From: Acidovorax sp. 107
GTDB lineage: Bacteria > Pseudomonadota > Gammaproteobacteria > Burkholderiales > Burkholderiaceae_C
NCBI RefSeq assembly: GCF_003058055.1
Contig: NZ_QBTZ01000001.1
Location: forward strand, 4,544,001 to 4,608,000
Direction of reading: 5' to 3'
DNA: 64,000 nucleotides
Below the pieces are notes generated by a model. That model ran no database searches. It saw nothing but the letters and a program-made list of their open reading frames with translations, and had not been told where the DNA came from. The translations under genes and the position numbers were made by a program. Shown one piece after another: positions 53,364 to 61,609 of this stretch. Position 1 is the first letter of the stretch; each line of letters opens with the position of its first letter.

Positions 53364-55703
53364 GTGTTCCTTCCCTTCGATTTCTTCTTCACCTTGCGCC
53401 TGCGAACGCAGGCCGCCGCTCTGGTGCTGGCGGCCTGTGCCTCGGGCGCCTGGGCTATTCCCACGTTTGACGAGGTGCGCGCGGACTTCAAGCCCTCGGA
53501 CACCCTGATCCTCTCGCGCGAAGGCGAGGTGCTGCAGCGCCTGCGCACCGATGCCACCGTGCGGCGCGGCCAGTGGGTGCCGCTGGCCGATGTGTCGCCC
53601 GCGCTGCGCCAGGCGCTGGTGCTGAGCGAGGACAAGCGCTTTTTTGAACACAGCGGCGTGGACTGGCGTGCTGCGTCGGCCGCCGCCTGGGGCAACCTGT
53701 GGAACCAGCGCACGCGCGGGGCCAGCACCATCACCATGCAACTGGCCGGCCTGCTGGACGGCGACTGGCGCCAGGGCCCGGGCGGGCGCACCGTGGCGCA
53801 AAAGCTGGGCCAGACCGTGGCCGCCCAGGTGCTGGACCGGCGCTGGCGCAAGGACCAGATCCTGGAGGCGTACCTCAACCTTGTGCCGTTTCGCAGCGAG
53901 CTGGTGGGCATCGACGCGCTGAGCCGTACCCTGTTTGACAAGGCAGCCCACGGCCTGGACGACCGCGAAGCTGCGGTGGCAGCGGCCCTGGTGCGCGCGC
54001 CCAACGCGCGGCCTGCGCTGGTGGCACAGCGTGCCTGCGGCGTGCTGCGCGACATGCAGCAACCCACCGGTGCCAAGGCGGCGCGTGTGGAATGCGATGC
54101 CCTGGACCTGTTCACCACGGCCGCTCTGCAGCGCCGCGCGTTTGACGCGAGCGAAGGCGTGGCGCCGCACTTTGCGCGCTACCTGCTGCGCCAGCGGGAC
54201 AAGGACAGCGCCGTGCCCGAGCGGGTGACCAGCACCTTGCGCGCGCCGCTGCAACGCTTTGCGATGCAGATCCTGCAGCAGCACCTGCGCGAGCTGCGTG
54301 GGCGCCATGTGGAAGACGGCGCCGTGCTGGTGCTGGACAACGCCACGGGCGCCGTGCTGGCCTGGGTGGGATCGTCCGGCCAGCTCAGCCAGGCCAGCGA
54401 GGTCGACGGGGTGCTGGCGCTGCGCCAGCCGGGCTCCACGCTCAAGCCCTTTTTGTATGCCGAGGCGATTGCAGAGCGGCGGCTCACAGCGGCGTCGCTG
54501 GTCGAAGATTCGCCCGCGCAGATCACCACGGCGGGGGGGCTCTACATCCCGCAGAACTATGACCGCCAGTTCAAGGGCTGGGTGTCGGTGCGCACGGCGC
54601 TGGCGGCGTCGCTCAACGTGCCTGCGGTGCGGACGCTGGTCATGGTTACGCCCGATGCGTTTCACCGCCAGCTCGGTGCTGTCGGAATGCCGCTGCGCGA
54701 AAGTGGCGACTACTTTGGCTACAGCCTGGCATTGGGCAGCCCCGAGGTGCCGTTGCTGCACCTGACCAATGCCTTCCGCACGCTCGCCAACGGCGGGCGG
54801 GCGAGTCCTGTTGCAAGCACGCTCGCCAACGGCGGGCGACAGGGCCCCGTAGCCTCGGCCGATGCCAAGCCCCGCTTCACGCCCGCCATCGATCCACGCG
54901 CCGCGTTCATCGTGGGTGACATCCTGTCCGACGGCAATGCACGCGCACGCACCTTCGGCACCGACAGCGTGCTGGCCACCCGCTTCTGGACGGCGGTGAA
55001 AACCGGGACCAGCAAGGACATGCGCGACAACTGGGCAGTGGGTTGGTCGGAGCGCTATACCGTGGGCGTGTGGGTGGGCAACGCCAGCGGTGCAGCCATG
55101 CACGAGGTCAGCGGCACCAGCGGCGCAGCACCCATCTGGGCGGCGGTGATGGGCTTTCTGCACGCCCGCGAGCCCAGCCGGGCGCCCAAGACCCCTCCGG
55201 GCCTGGTGCGGGCGGCCGTGCGGTTTGGCCCGGGGCCGTCGTCTGGCGCAGGCGGCCCCCAGCCGCTGGAGGCTGCACGCGACGAGTGGTTTGTGCCTGG
55301 CACGCAGCAGCCGTTGTTTGCTATGGATTCAATAGCTGGTGAGGTATATGACACTAGCGCATCAAGCCAAAAAACCTCAAAAAGTGCCGCCCGTGCCCCA
55401 GCAGCGCCTGCGGCCGCTGTCCCGGCGCGCATCACCGCTCCAGCATCCGGCACGGTGATTGCGCTGGACCCGGACATTCCACCCGCGCGCCAGCGCCTGC
55501 AGTTCACGGCCACCGGCGATGCGGTGCAGTGGCGGCTGGACGGCAAACCCCTGGGTCGGGGCTCCCGGGTAGCCTGGCTGCCTTGGCCCGGGCGGCATCT
55601 GGTGCAGATCACCGACGCGCAGGGCCAGGTGCTTGACGAGGTCCGGCTGGAGGTACGTGGCGCGGGTGTGGTGGCCGTGCCTCCCCGGGCAGGTGCGCAT
55701 TGA
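53364..55703 (+). CDS. pbpC: Penicillin-binding protein 1C
   Basis: A 779-residue bifunctional peptidoglycan synthase with an N-terminal membrane anchor or signal. The glycosyltransferase domain has EDKRFFEHSGVDW and RGASTITMQLAGLL. The transpeptidase has active-site STLK in QPGSTLKPF, SLN and KTGTSKDMRDNW. The C-terminal BiPBP_C-type domain runs from about residue 690. The start is a GTG at 53364, and alternative starts nearby cannot be excluded. A linker at about 651-672 is encoded by a dispersed repeat, and a 13-residue tandem duplication lies near 473-498. The link with alpha-2-macroglobulin is a known conserved pairing. Confidence 0.93.
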   Translation: MFLPFDFFFTLRLRTQAAALVLAACASGAWAIPTFDEVRADFKPSDTLILSREGEVLQRLRTDATVRRGQWVPLADVSPALRQALVLSEDKRFFEHSGVDWRAASAAAWGNLWNQRTRGASTITMQLAGLLDGDWRQGPGGRTVAQKLGQTVAAQVLDRRWRKDQILEAYLNLVPFRSELVGIDALSRTLFDKAAHGLDDREAAVAAALVRAPNARPALVAQRACGVLRDMQQPTGAKAARVECDALDLFTTAALQRRAFDASEGVAPHFARYLLRQRDKDSAVPERVTSTLRAPLQRFAMQILQQHLRELRGRHVEDGAVLVLDNATGAVLAWVGSSGQLSQASEVDGVLALRQPGSTLKPFLYAEAIAERRLTAASLVEDSPAQITTAGGLYIPQNYDRQFKGWVSVRTALAASLNVPAVRTLVMVTPDAFHRQLGAVGMPLRESGDYFGYSLALGSPEVPLLHLTNAFRTLANGGRASPVASTLANGGRQGPVASADAKPRFTPAIDPRAAFIVGDILSDGNARARTFGTDSVLATRFWTAVKTGTSKDMRDNWAVGWSERYTVGVWVGNASGAAMHEVSGTSGAAPIWAAVMGFLHAREPSRAPKTPPGLVRAAVRFGPGPSSGAGGPQPLEAARDEWFVPGTQQPLFAMDSIAGEVYDTSASSQKTSKSAARAPAAPAAAVPARITAPASGTVIALDPDIPPARQRLQFTATGDAVQWRLDGKPLGRGSRVAWLPWPGRHLVQITDAQGQVLDEVRLEVRGAGVVAVPPRAGAH
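54780..54838 (+). repeat. In-frame 39-bp direct repeat inside pbpC
   Basis: ACGCTCGCCAACGGCGGGCG occurs at 54780-54799 and again at 54819-54838. The 39-nt offset encodes TLANGGRASPVAS followed by TLANGGRQGPVAS, a tandem duplication within the transpeptidase domain that keeps the reading frame. Confidence 0.85.
55316..55380 (+). repeat. Dispersed repeat copy translated inside pbpC
   Basis: TTTGCTATGGATTCAATAGC, TGGTGAGGTATATGACACTAGCGC, then CATCAAGCCAAAAAACC. It is read as FAMDSIAGEVYDTSASSQKT, in the same strand and phase as the uvrD copy. It sits in the linker before the C-terminal domain and is clearly more AT-rich than the gene around it. Confidence 0.8.
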
Positions 55704-55768
55704 CTCGGACAAATCCGAGGAATAGGGTGTGACTTGGGGCTGAGTCCCGGTTAAGGCGACTGTTTAAA

Positions 55769-55783
55769 ATAGTTACAAACTAT
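55769..55783. promoter_or_regulatory. Inverted repeat just upstream of a GGDEF gene
   Basis: ATAGTT, ACA, AACTAT form a perfect 6-bp inverted repeat in a short AT-rich stretch (TTTAAAATAGTTACAAACTAT) ending 4 nt before the ATG at 55788. It may be an operator or a leader-RNA hairpin covering the ribosome-binding site. No clear Shine-Dalgarno sequence is otherwise visible. Confidence 0.35.
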
Positions 55784-55787
55784 CCAT

Positions 55788-58076
55788 ATGCCCTCGTTTC
55801 GCCAGTTCTTCTCTCACCGCCTGATCTGGCTGGCTTTGCTGGTGGCTTTGGGCATCGGTGCATTGTTTGCCCGCACCATCTGGACCATTCGCAACGACGA
55901 GTGGAGCTACGCGGTGCAGACCAACACCAACCTGGCACGCACCCTGGAGCAGGGCCTGGCCTGGTCGCTGGACTCGTTCGACAAATCCCTGGAGGGCGTG
56001 GCCCGCGAGGTGGCACGGCCCGAGGTGTGGGCGTTGCCCCCCGACCTGCGCTCGCGCGTGGTGTTTGACAACTCGCTGCGCGCACGCGGCGCGGGGGATG
56101 TGCTGGTGCTGGATGCGCAGGGCAACGTGGTGCTGGACTCGGGCTCCCTTGAGCCCCGCCGGGCCAACTTTGCCGACCGCGACTACTTTCTGGCAGGGCG
56201 TGACCATGGCGAGCGCGGGCTGTTCTTTGGCAAGCCCGTGCCTTCGCGGGTCACGGGACTGAACATCCTGCCCATATCCCGCGCGTATTACCATCCGGAC
56301 GGCAGCTTTGCCGGTTCGGTGGTGGGCGCCATCCGCCTGAGCTACTTCAACGAGCTGTTTGGCTCGCTGGACCTGGGTCCCAACAGCGGTATCAACCTGT
56401 TTCGGCAGGACGGGGTGGTGATCTCCCGCTTCCCGTATGGCGATTCGGATGTGGGCAAAACGATTGCGGGCTCTCCTAACCTGCTGCGCTTTCAGACGGA
56501 GGGCACGGGTTCTTTTGTGGGCAAGGCGGCGCTCGACGGCGTGGAGCGTCTCTACTCCTTCCGGCCTGTGGGCAACTACCCGCTGATCCTGAATGTGGCC
56601 CAGTCCACCGACACCATCCTGGCCAAGTGGACGAACAGTGCCTGGGTGCTGGGCGGCTTTGCCGTGCTGCTGATGCTGGGTTGCCTGGGCCTGGCCCTGC
56701 TGTTTGTCCGCGAGCTTCTGCTGCGCCAGCAGGTTTCCGCGCGCCTGGCGGAGGCAGAGCACGACCTGCGGACCATCCTGGACAACGTGCCCTCGATGAT
56801 TGCCTATTGGGATGCCAATATGCGCAACCGCTTTGCCAACCGTGCGGCGCTGGAGGAGTTCGGCACCTACCCGGCGCCCGTGCAGGGCCGGCACATCAGC
56901 GAGCTGCTGAGTGACTCCCGCTACGCGGCCAGCAAGCCGTATTACGACCAGGCTCTGGCCGGCGCGCTGCAGCGCTTTGAGCGCACGGACGAGGACTCGC
57001 AGGGCCGGCGGCGGCACTGCATCGTTTCCTACCAGCCCGACGCCGACGAGCGGGGCGTGGTGACCGGCCTCTTTGTGCAAGTGACTGACATTACCGAGCG
57101 CAAGCGCATGGAGGACGAGCTGTTTGACGAGAAAGAGCGCGTGCGCCTGACGCTGCAGGCCATTGGCGACGCCGTGGTCTGCTCGGACGCCCAGGGCATG
57201 GTGACTTACCTCAACCCGGTGGCTGAGCGCCTGACGGGCTGGCAGGCGTTTGATGCCGCGGGCCACACGGTGAATGAAGTGGTCTGCCTGCGCAGCCCCG
57301 ACAACGACATACTCCTGTCCAACACGCTGCGCACCGCCATTCAGCTGGGTGCAGCCTCAGACCCCGTGCGCGGCGTACTGGTACACCGCACCAGCGGCCA
57401 GCGCTTCCAGGTGGAGGAGACTGCCAGCCCCGTCACCGACCGCCATGGCGTCGTGACCGGTGCCGTGGCCGTGCTGCGCGACGTGACCGAGGCGGTCGCC
57501 ATGGCCGAACGCATGGCCCACCTGGCGCAGTACGATGCACTCACCGATCTGCCCAACCGCGTGCTGCTGCAGGACCGCGCCCAGCTGGCCATGGCCCAGG
57601 CGCAGCGCGACGGCAGGTCGCTGGCGGTGATGTACCTGGACCTGGATGGCTTCAAGGGGGTCAATGACCGCCTGGGCCACGATGTGGGCGACGTCCTGCT
57701 GGTGCAGTTTGCCCAGCGGTTGCAGGCGGCGGTGCGCGCATCCGACACCGTGTGTCGCCAGGGAGGCGACGAGTTTGTGGTGCTGCTGCCCGGCCTGGAC
57801 GGGGTGGAGCCCGCCTGCCTCGTGGCGCGCAAGATCCTGGCATCCTGCAATCCTGCGTTCGATCTCGCCGGTCAGCGGGTGCAGGTGGGCGTGAGCGGCG
57901 GCATTGCGCTGTTTCCGCAGCATGGCAGCACCTTCGATGAGCTCTCGCGCCATGCGGACGGTGCCATGTACGCGGCCAAGCGTGGCGGGCGCATGCGCTT
58001 CATGCTCTACCGGGGGCCTGACGCCGAGCCCGAGGTGGTGCTGCCCGAGCCCGCCCTGGTGACCACGGCCAAGTAA
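55788..58076 (+). CDS. Cache/PAS/PAS diguanylate cyclase
   Basis: A 762-residue membrane sensor. Helix 1 is at about 10-28. A periplasmic double-Cache domain (about 35-280) contains DVLVLDAQGNVVLDSG and NFADRDYFLAGRD. Helix 2 is at about 285-310. Two PAS domains follow (about 325-440 and 450-570, the first ending with VQVTDITERKRMEDEL), then a GGDEF domain with QGGDEFVVLLPG and an intact inhibitory RASD. It likely makes c-di-GMP in response to an external small molecule. There is no EAL domain. It lies 84 bp after pbpC. Confidence 0.9.
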   Translation: MPSFRQFFSHRLIWLALLVALGIGALFARTIWTIRNDEWSYAVQTNTNLARTLEQGLAWSLDSFDKSLEGVAREVARPEVWALPPDLRSRVVFDNSLRARGAGDVLVLDAQGNVVLDSGSLEPRRANFADRDYFLAGRDHGERGLFFGKPVPSRVTGLNILPISRAYYHPDGSFAGSVVGAIRLSYFNELFGSLDLGPNSGINLFRQDGVVISRFPYGDSDVGKTIAGSPNLLRFQTEGTGSFVGKAALDGVERLYSFRPVGNYPLILNVAQSTDTILAKWTNSAWVLGGFAVLLMLGCLGLALLFVRELLLRQQVSARLAEAEHDLRTILDNVPSMIAYWDANMRNRFANRAALEEFGTYPAPVQGRHISELLSDSRYAASKPYYDQALAGALQRFERTDEDSQGRRRHCIVSYQPDADERGVVTGLFVQVTDITERKRMEDELFDEKERVRLTLQAIGDAVVCSDAQGMVTYLNPVAERLTGWQAFDAAGHTVNEVVCLRSPDNDILLSNTLRTAIQLGAASDPVRGVLVHRTSGQRFQVEETASPVTDRHGVVTGAVAVLRDVTEAVAMAERMAHLAQYDALTDLPNRVLLQDRAQLAMAQAQRDGRSLAVMYLDLDGFKGVNDRLGHDVGDVLLVQFAQRLQAAVRASDTVCRQGGDEFVVLLPGLDGVEPACLVARKILASCNPAFDLAGQRVQVGVSGGIALFPQHGSTFDELSRHADGAMYAAKRGGRMRFMLYRGPDAEPEVVLPEPALVTTAK

Positions 58077-58245
58077 CGCAACTGCGAGGTTGTGGATGGG
58101 CGCCGTATGTCAGGGCTTTGGGCTGGCTGGCAGGCCCAGATACCCGTTCGCTGGAAATTTGTTGTAGGCCGCCAAAAAAATTTTGATGGCTGGCCCGCGT
58201 GCCACCGCCTACCATTTGGCGCATTTCCCATACCGGAGAGCCTGC

Positions 58246-59412
58246 GTGCCCAATCTGTCCAAAATCACCTGCATCGAAGACCTGCGTGTCATTGCCCAGC
58301 GCCGCGTGCCGCGCATGTTTTATGACTACGCCGATTCGGGCTCGTACACCGAGGGCACCTACCGCGCCAACGAAAGCGACTTCCAGCGCATCAAGCTGCG
58401 CCAGCGCGTGGCCGTGAACATGGAAGGCCGCACCACCCGCACCACCATGGTGGGCCAGGACGTGGCCATGCCCGTGGCCATTGCGCCCACGGGCCTTACC
58501 GGCATGCAGCATGCCGACGGCGAGATCCTGGGCGCCAAGGCGGCCAAGGCGTTTGGCATCCCGTTCACGCTGTCGACCATGAGCATCTGCTCCATCGAGG
58601 ACATTGCCGAACACACGGGCCGCCACCCCTTCTGGTTCCAGGTGTATGTGATGCGCGACCGCGACTTCATCAACCGCCTGATCGACCGCGCCAAGGCCGC
58701 CAACTGCTCTGCGCTGCAGCTCACGCTGGACCTGCAGATCCTGGGCCAGCGCCACAAGGACATCAAGAACGGCCTGTCGGCCCCGCCCAAGCCCACCCTT
58801 GCCAACCTGATCAACCTGGCCACCAAGCCGCACTGGTGCCTGGGCATGCTGGGCACCAAACGCCGCAGCTTCGGCAACATCGTGGGCCATGCCAAGGGCG
58901 TGGGCGATTTGTCGTCGCTGTCGTCATGGACGGCCGAGCAGTTCGACCCCCAGCTCAACTGGGGCGACGTGGAGTGGATCAAGAAGCGCTGGGGCGGCAA
59001 GCTGATTCTCAAAGGCATCATGGACGCCGAAGACGCGCGCCTGGCGGTCAACAGCGGTGCCGATGCGCTCATCGTCAGCAACCATGGTGGCCGCCAGCTC
59101 GATGGCGCGCCGTCGTCCATCGCTGCGCTACCCAGCATTGCAGCAGCGGCAGGCAAGGACATCGAGGTGTGGATGGACGGCGGCATTCGCAGCGGGCAGG
59201 ACGTGCTCAAGGCCCGCGCGCTGGGCGCGCAGGGCACGCTGATCGGCCGCAGCTTTCTGTACGGACTGGGAGCCTATGGCGAGGCCGGGGTGACGCGCGC
59301 GTTGCAGATCATCCAGAAAGAGCTGGACATCACCATGGCGTTCTGTGGCCACACCAACATCAACAACGTGGATTCGTCGATCCTGCTGCCCGGCACCTTT
59401 CCCACTGCCTGA
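58246..59412 (+). CDS. lldD: FMN-dependent alpha-hydroxy acid dehydrogenase (L-lactate dehydrogenase-like)
   Basis: A 388-residue TIM-barrel flavoenzyme of the LldD/glycolate oxidase family. Seen: FYDYADSGSYTEGTYRANE near the N terminus, PVAIAPTGLTGMQHADGE, catalytic-base SNHGGRQLDG and phosphate-binding DGGIRSGQDVLKA and GAQGTLIGRSFLYG. It probably oxidises L-lactate or a related 2-hydroxy acid and reduces quinone or cytochrome. The start is the GTG at 58246 with GGAG 8 nt upstream. A cytochrome c gene is convergent and 15 bp away. Confidence 0.92.
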   Translation: MPNLSKITCIEDLRVIAQRRVPRMFYDYADSGSYTEGTYRANESDFQRIKLRQRVAVNMEGRTTRTTMVGQDVAMPVAIAPTGLTGMQHADGEILGAKAAKAFGIPFTLSTMSICSIEDIAEHTGRHPFWFQVYVMRDRDFINRLIDRAKAANCSALQLTLDLQILGQRHKDIKNGLSAPPKPTLANLINLATKPHWCLGMLGTKRRSFGNIVGHAKGVGDLSSLSSWTAEQFDPQLNWGDVEWIKKRWGGKLILKGIMDAEDARLAVNSGADALIVSNHGGRQLDGAPSSIAALPSIAAAAGKDIEVWMDGGIRSGQDVLKARALGAQGTLIGRSFLYGLGAYGEAGVTRALQIIQKELDITMAFCGHTNINNVDSSILLPGTFPTA

Positions 59413-59427
59413 GTCGAGGCAGTCTGT

Positions 59428-59841
59428 TCAGCGGGTGGCCGCCTCTGGCACCGGCAGGCGTTTGAGCGTGGCCAGATAGGCCACCACGTCTTCGCGGTCG
59501 CGCGCATCTTCGAGCCGGTAGTCCATGCCCTGGCCGGGGATGAGCGCCTCGGGGTCGCTCAGCCATGCCTTGAGCGTGGCGCGCGTCCACAAGATCTTGC
59601 TCGCGCGCAGCGCAGGCGAATAGTCAAAGTCCTTCAGCGCTCCCGCGCGGCGCCCCACCACCCCCCGGTGGGCGGGGCCGTCTCCATGCTGGTCGATGCT
59701 GTGGCAACCGCTGCAATGCGCAGCGTACAGCGCGGCACCACGCTCCACCGACTGGGCGGTGGCAGCGCCGTGGGCCGCCCAGACCAGGGCGGCTGCCACG
59801 GCAACACGACAAACAGGGGACAGCGGGCGGGGCAGGGGCAT
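59428..59841 (-). CDS. Exported class I cytochrome c
   Basis: A 137-residue periplasmic cytochrome. The signal peptide (residues 1-30) ends ATAQ, the heme-binding CSGCH lies in AAHCSGCHSIDQHG, and a probable axial methionine is in IPGQGMDYRL. The spacing is normal for a small soluble cytochrome c of the cytochrome c550/552 type. It may carry electrons to a terminal oxidase. Its gene is convergent with the lactate dehydrogenase-like gene, so co-transcription is not expected. Confidence 0.9.
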   Translation of the reverse strand: MPLPRPLSPVCRVAVAAALVWAAHGAATAQSVERGAALYAAHCSGCHSIDQHGDGPAHRGVVGRRAGALKDFDYSPALRASKILWTRATLKAWLSDPEALIPGQGMDYRLEDARDREDVVAYLATLKRLPVPEAATR

Positions 59842-59998
59842 GGTGGTGGCGAGGGGTAGAAAGCGCAGGGGTGTGAGCGGTACGGTCTCTTGCAGTACGG
59901 GCGATCACGCCGCCTGGATTCAGCCGCCCGGCGTTTTGTGTCATCGGGGGCTGTGCCCGCTCCCATTGCCGGCGCCAATTGCTGCGTGTGCCCCGGCC

Positions 59999-60024
59999 AC
60001 ATCCAAAACGCCCGCTGTGGCGTA
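59999..60024 (+). promoter_or_regulatory. Candidate ECF-sigma promoter of the sigma gene (autoregulatory)
   Basis: ACATCC at 59999-60004 and CGTAT from 60021 are separated by exactly 16 nt. The same pattern (GAATCC, 16 nt, CGTAA) precedes the DUF3034 gene at 61537. A CATCC-type -35 is also known for SigK, which is controlled by an RskA anti-sigma factor. The sigma ATG is 61 nt downstream. Confidence 0.6.
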
Positions 60025-60084
60025 TTCACCTACAGCAATGCCCCGAAGGCACTGCCAACCCCACCAATCTCAGAGAATGGGCGC

Positions 60085-60660
60085 ATGAGCACCCTCCACC
60101 CAGACAGTGAACTGATGGACCTCCTAGACCGCATCGCCGCGCAGGACGACTCCGCGCTGAAAAGGCTGTACGAGCGCACCTCGTCGCAGCTTTTTGGCCT
60201 GGCCCTGCGCATCGTCCGCAACCGCGACGCGGCGGAGGACGTGCTGCAGGAGGCGTTCTTGACCATTTGGCGCGGCGCGGGCAGCTACCGGGCATCGCTG
60301 AGCCCGCCCATGGCCTGGATGGGGCTGATCGTGCGCAGCCGGGCCCTGGACGCCCTGCGCAAGCGCACCACCGACCGGGCCGACCTCATGAACGAGCTGG
60401 ATGACGCAATGGTGCAGACGCTGGAGGGAGATTCGCCCAACCCCATGGACACCGCCGATGCCAGCGAGCAGGCGTTTGCACTGCACCAGTGCCTGGGCAA
60501 GCTCGATCACAAGCAGCGCGAGGTGGTGAGCCTGGCTTACCTGCGCGACCAGAGCCATGGTGAGCTGGCCGAGCAGCTCAAGCTGCCGCTGGGCACCGTC
60601 AAGACCTGGATTCGCCGGGGGCTGGAGCAACTGCGTGCCTGCATGGCGCGCTACGCCTGA
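60085..60660 (+). CDS. ECF-family RNA polymerase sigma factor
   Basis: A 191-residue sigma-70 family factor. Region 2 (about 25-95) has FGLALRIVRNRDAAEDVLQEAFLTIW and region 4 (about 130-185) has REVVSLAYLRDQSHGELAEQLKLPLGTVKTWIRRGLEQL. It belongs to the group paired with RskA-type anti-sigma factors. It lies 10 bp upstream of its probable anti-sigma gene and shares a promoter motif with the envelope module downstream. The start at MSTLHPD is chosen over upstream codons because the conserved part begins soon after. Confidence 0.92.
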   Translation: MSTLHPDSELMDLLDRIAAQDDSALKRLYERTSSQLFGLALRIVRNRDAAEDVLQEAFLTIWRGAGSYRASLSPPMAWMGLIVRSRALDALRKRTTDRADLMNELDDAMVQTLEGDSPNPMDTADASEQAFALHQCLGKLDHKQREVVSLAYLRDQSHGELAEQLKLPLGTVKTWIRRGLEQLRACMARYA

Positions 60661-60670
60661 GGTCGTCGCC

Positions 60671-61462
60671 ATGAACATCACCCAACACCCCGATCTGCTG
60701 GACCGCCTGGCCGCCAGTTATGCCCTGGGCACGCTGCGCGGCGGCGCCCGCCGCCGTTTTGAGGCCCTGGCCCGCGAACACGCCACTGTGCGCGCCGCTG
60801 CCCTGGTGTGGCAGACCCGCTGGTCGGGCCTGACCGAGTTGCAGTCCTCCATCGACCCCGCACCGGCCGTGTGGACCCGCATCGACAACCTGGTGCAGGC
60901 CGACCGGGCCGCCACCGCCATGCAGGCCGCGCGCGTGCCCCCGGCTGCTACAGCCCCCGGTGGCTGGTGGCGCAACCTGCTGGTGTGGCGCGGCGCCGCA
61001 GCGGCAGGCGCCATGGCCACGCTGGCGGCCGTGGTGGTGGGCATGCAGGTCAACGGCGGTCTGCGTGCCAACACCGGGGCGCAGATTGCCGCACTGCAGC
61101 AGCAATTGCAGGCCACCCCGCAGATCCAGTACGTGGCCGTGCTGGCGGACGACAAGGCCGATGCGTCGATGCTGGTGACATTCGACCCCAAGAACAACCA
61201 GCTCGTGCTGCAGCGCGTGGGCGGCTTTCAGGAGGGGACGGACAAGTCCTTGCAGCTGTGGGCACTGCCTCCGGGCCAGGGGCCCCGCTCGCTCGGTGTG
61301 CTGGGCCAGGACAAGCTGCTCAAGCTGGTGGCACAGGAGGGCGATGTGAAAGAAGTGCCCACGCTTGCCATCAGCCTGGAGCCCAAGGGGGGGGTGCCCA
61401 GCGCCACGGGGCCCACGGGGCCGGTGCTGTTCAAGGGTGAGCTGATCCAGCGGATGCTGTAG
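60671..61462 (+). CDS. RskA-type transmembrane anti-sigma factor
   Basis: A 263-residue protein. The N-terminal cytosolic zinc-finger-like anti-sigma helix region (about 1-90) has LLDRLAASYALGTLRGGARRRFEAL. One membrane helix is at about 105-130 (AAAGAMATLAAVVVGMQV). The C-terminal RskA domain (about 150-263) has VLADDKADASMLVTF and SLQLWALPPGQGPRSLG. It should bind and hold the sigma factor of the preceding gene and release it on an envelope signal. No zinc-binding His/Cys cluster is seen, as usual for RskA. Confidence 0.9.
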   Translation: MNITQHPDLLDRLAASYALGTLRGGARRRFEALAREHATVRAAALVWQTRWSGLTELQSSIDPAPAVWTRIDNLVQADRAATAMQAARVPPAATAPGGWWRNLLVWRGAAAAGAMATLAAVVVGMQVNGGLRANTGAQIAALQQQLQATPQIQYVAVLADDKADASMLVTFDPKNNQLVLQRVGGFQEGTDKSLQLWALPPGQGPRSLGVLGQDKLLKLVAQEGDVKEVPTLAISLEPKGGVPSATGPTGPVLFKGELIQRML

Positions 61463-61536
61463 CCCCGCCGGAGCACGGGTGGCGAGTGGCGGGGCGGCGG
61501 CGCGGATCACCCCTGAAAAAAATTTCTGTCGTTTTT

Positions 61537-61562
61537 GAATCCACCGACTGCCGGCGCTCGTA
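61537..61562 (+). promoter_or_regulatory. Candidate ECF-sigma promoter of the DUF3034/globin/cupredoxin unit
   Basis: GAATCC at 61537-61542, a 16-nt spacer and CGTA at 61559-61562. It matches the candidate upstream of the sigma gene in both elements and in spacing. The DUF3034 start codon follows 48 nt after the -10. Confidence 0.6.
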
Positions 61563-61609
61563 AGTTGAGAGCAACATCCACTTACAACCCTCACGCTTCG
61601 GAGATGACG

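Noticed and set aside
52452..55163. A 900-codon minus-strand frame opposite the MGS-like and pbpC genes
   Set aside because: Low-complexity His/Arg/Gln composition and no start or motif, while the plus strand has two recognisable enzymes.
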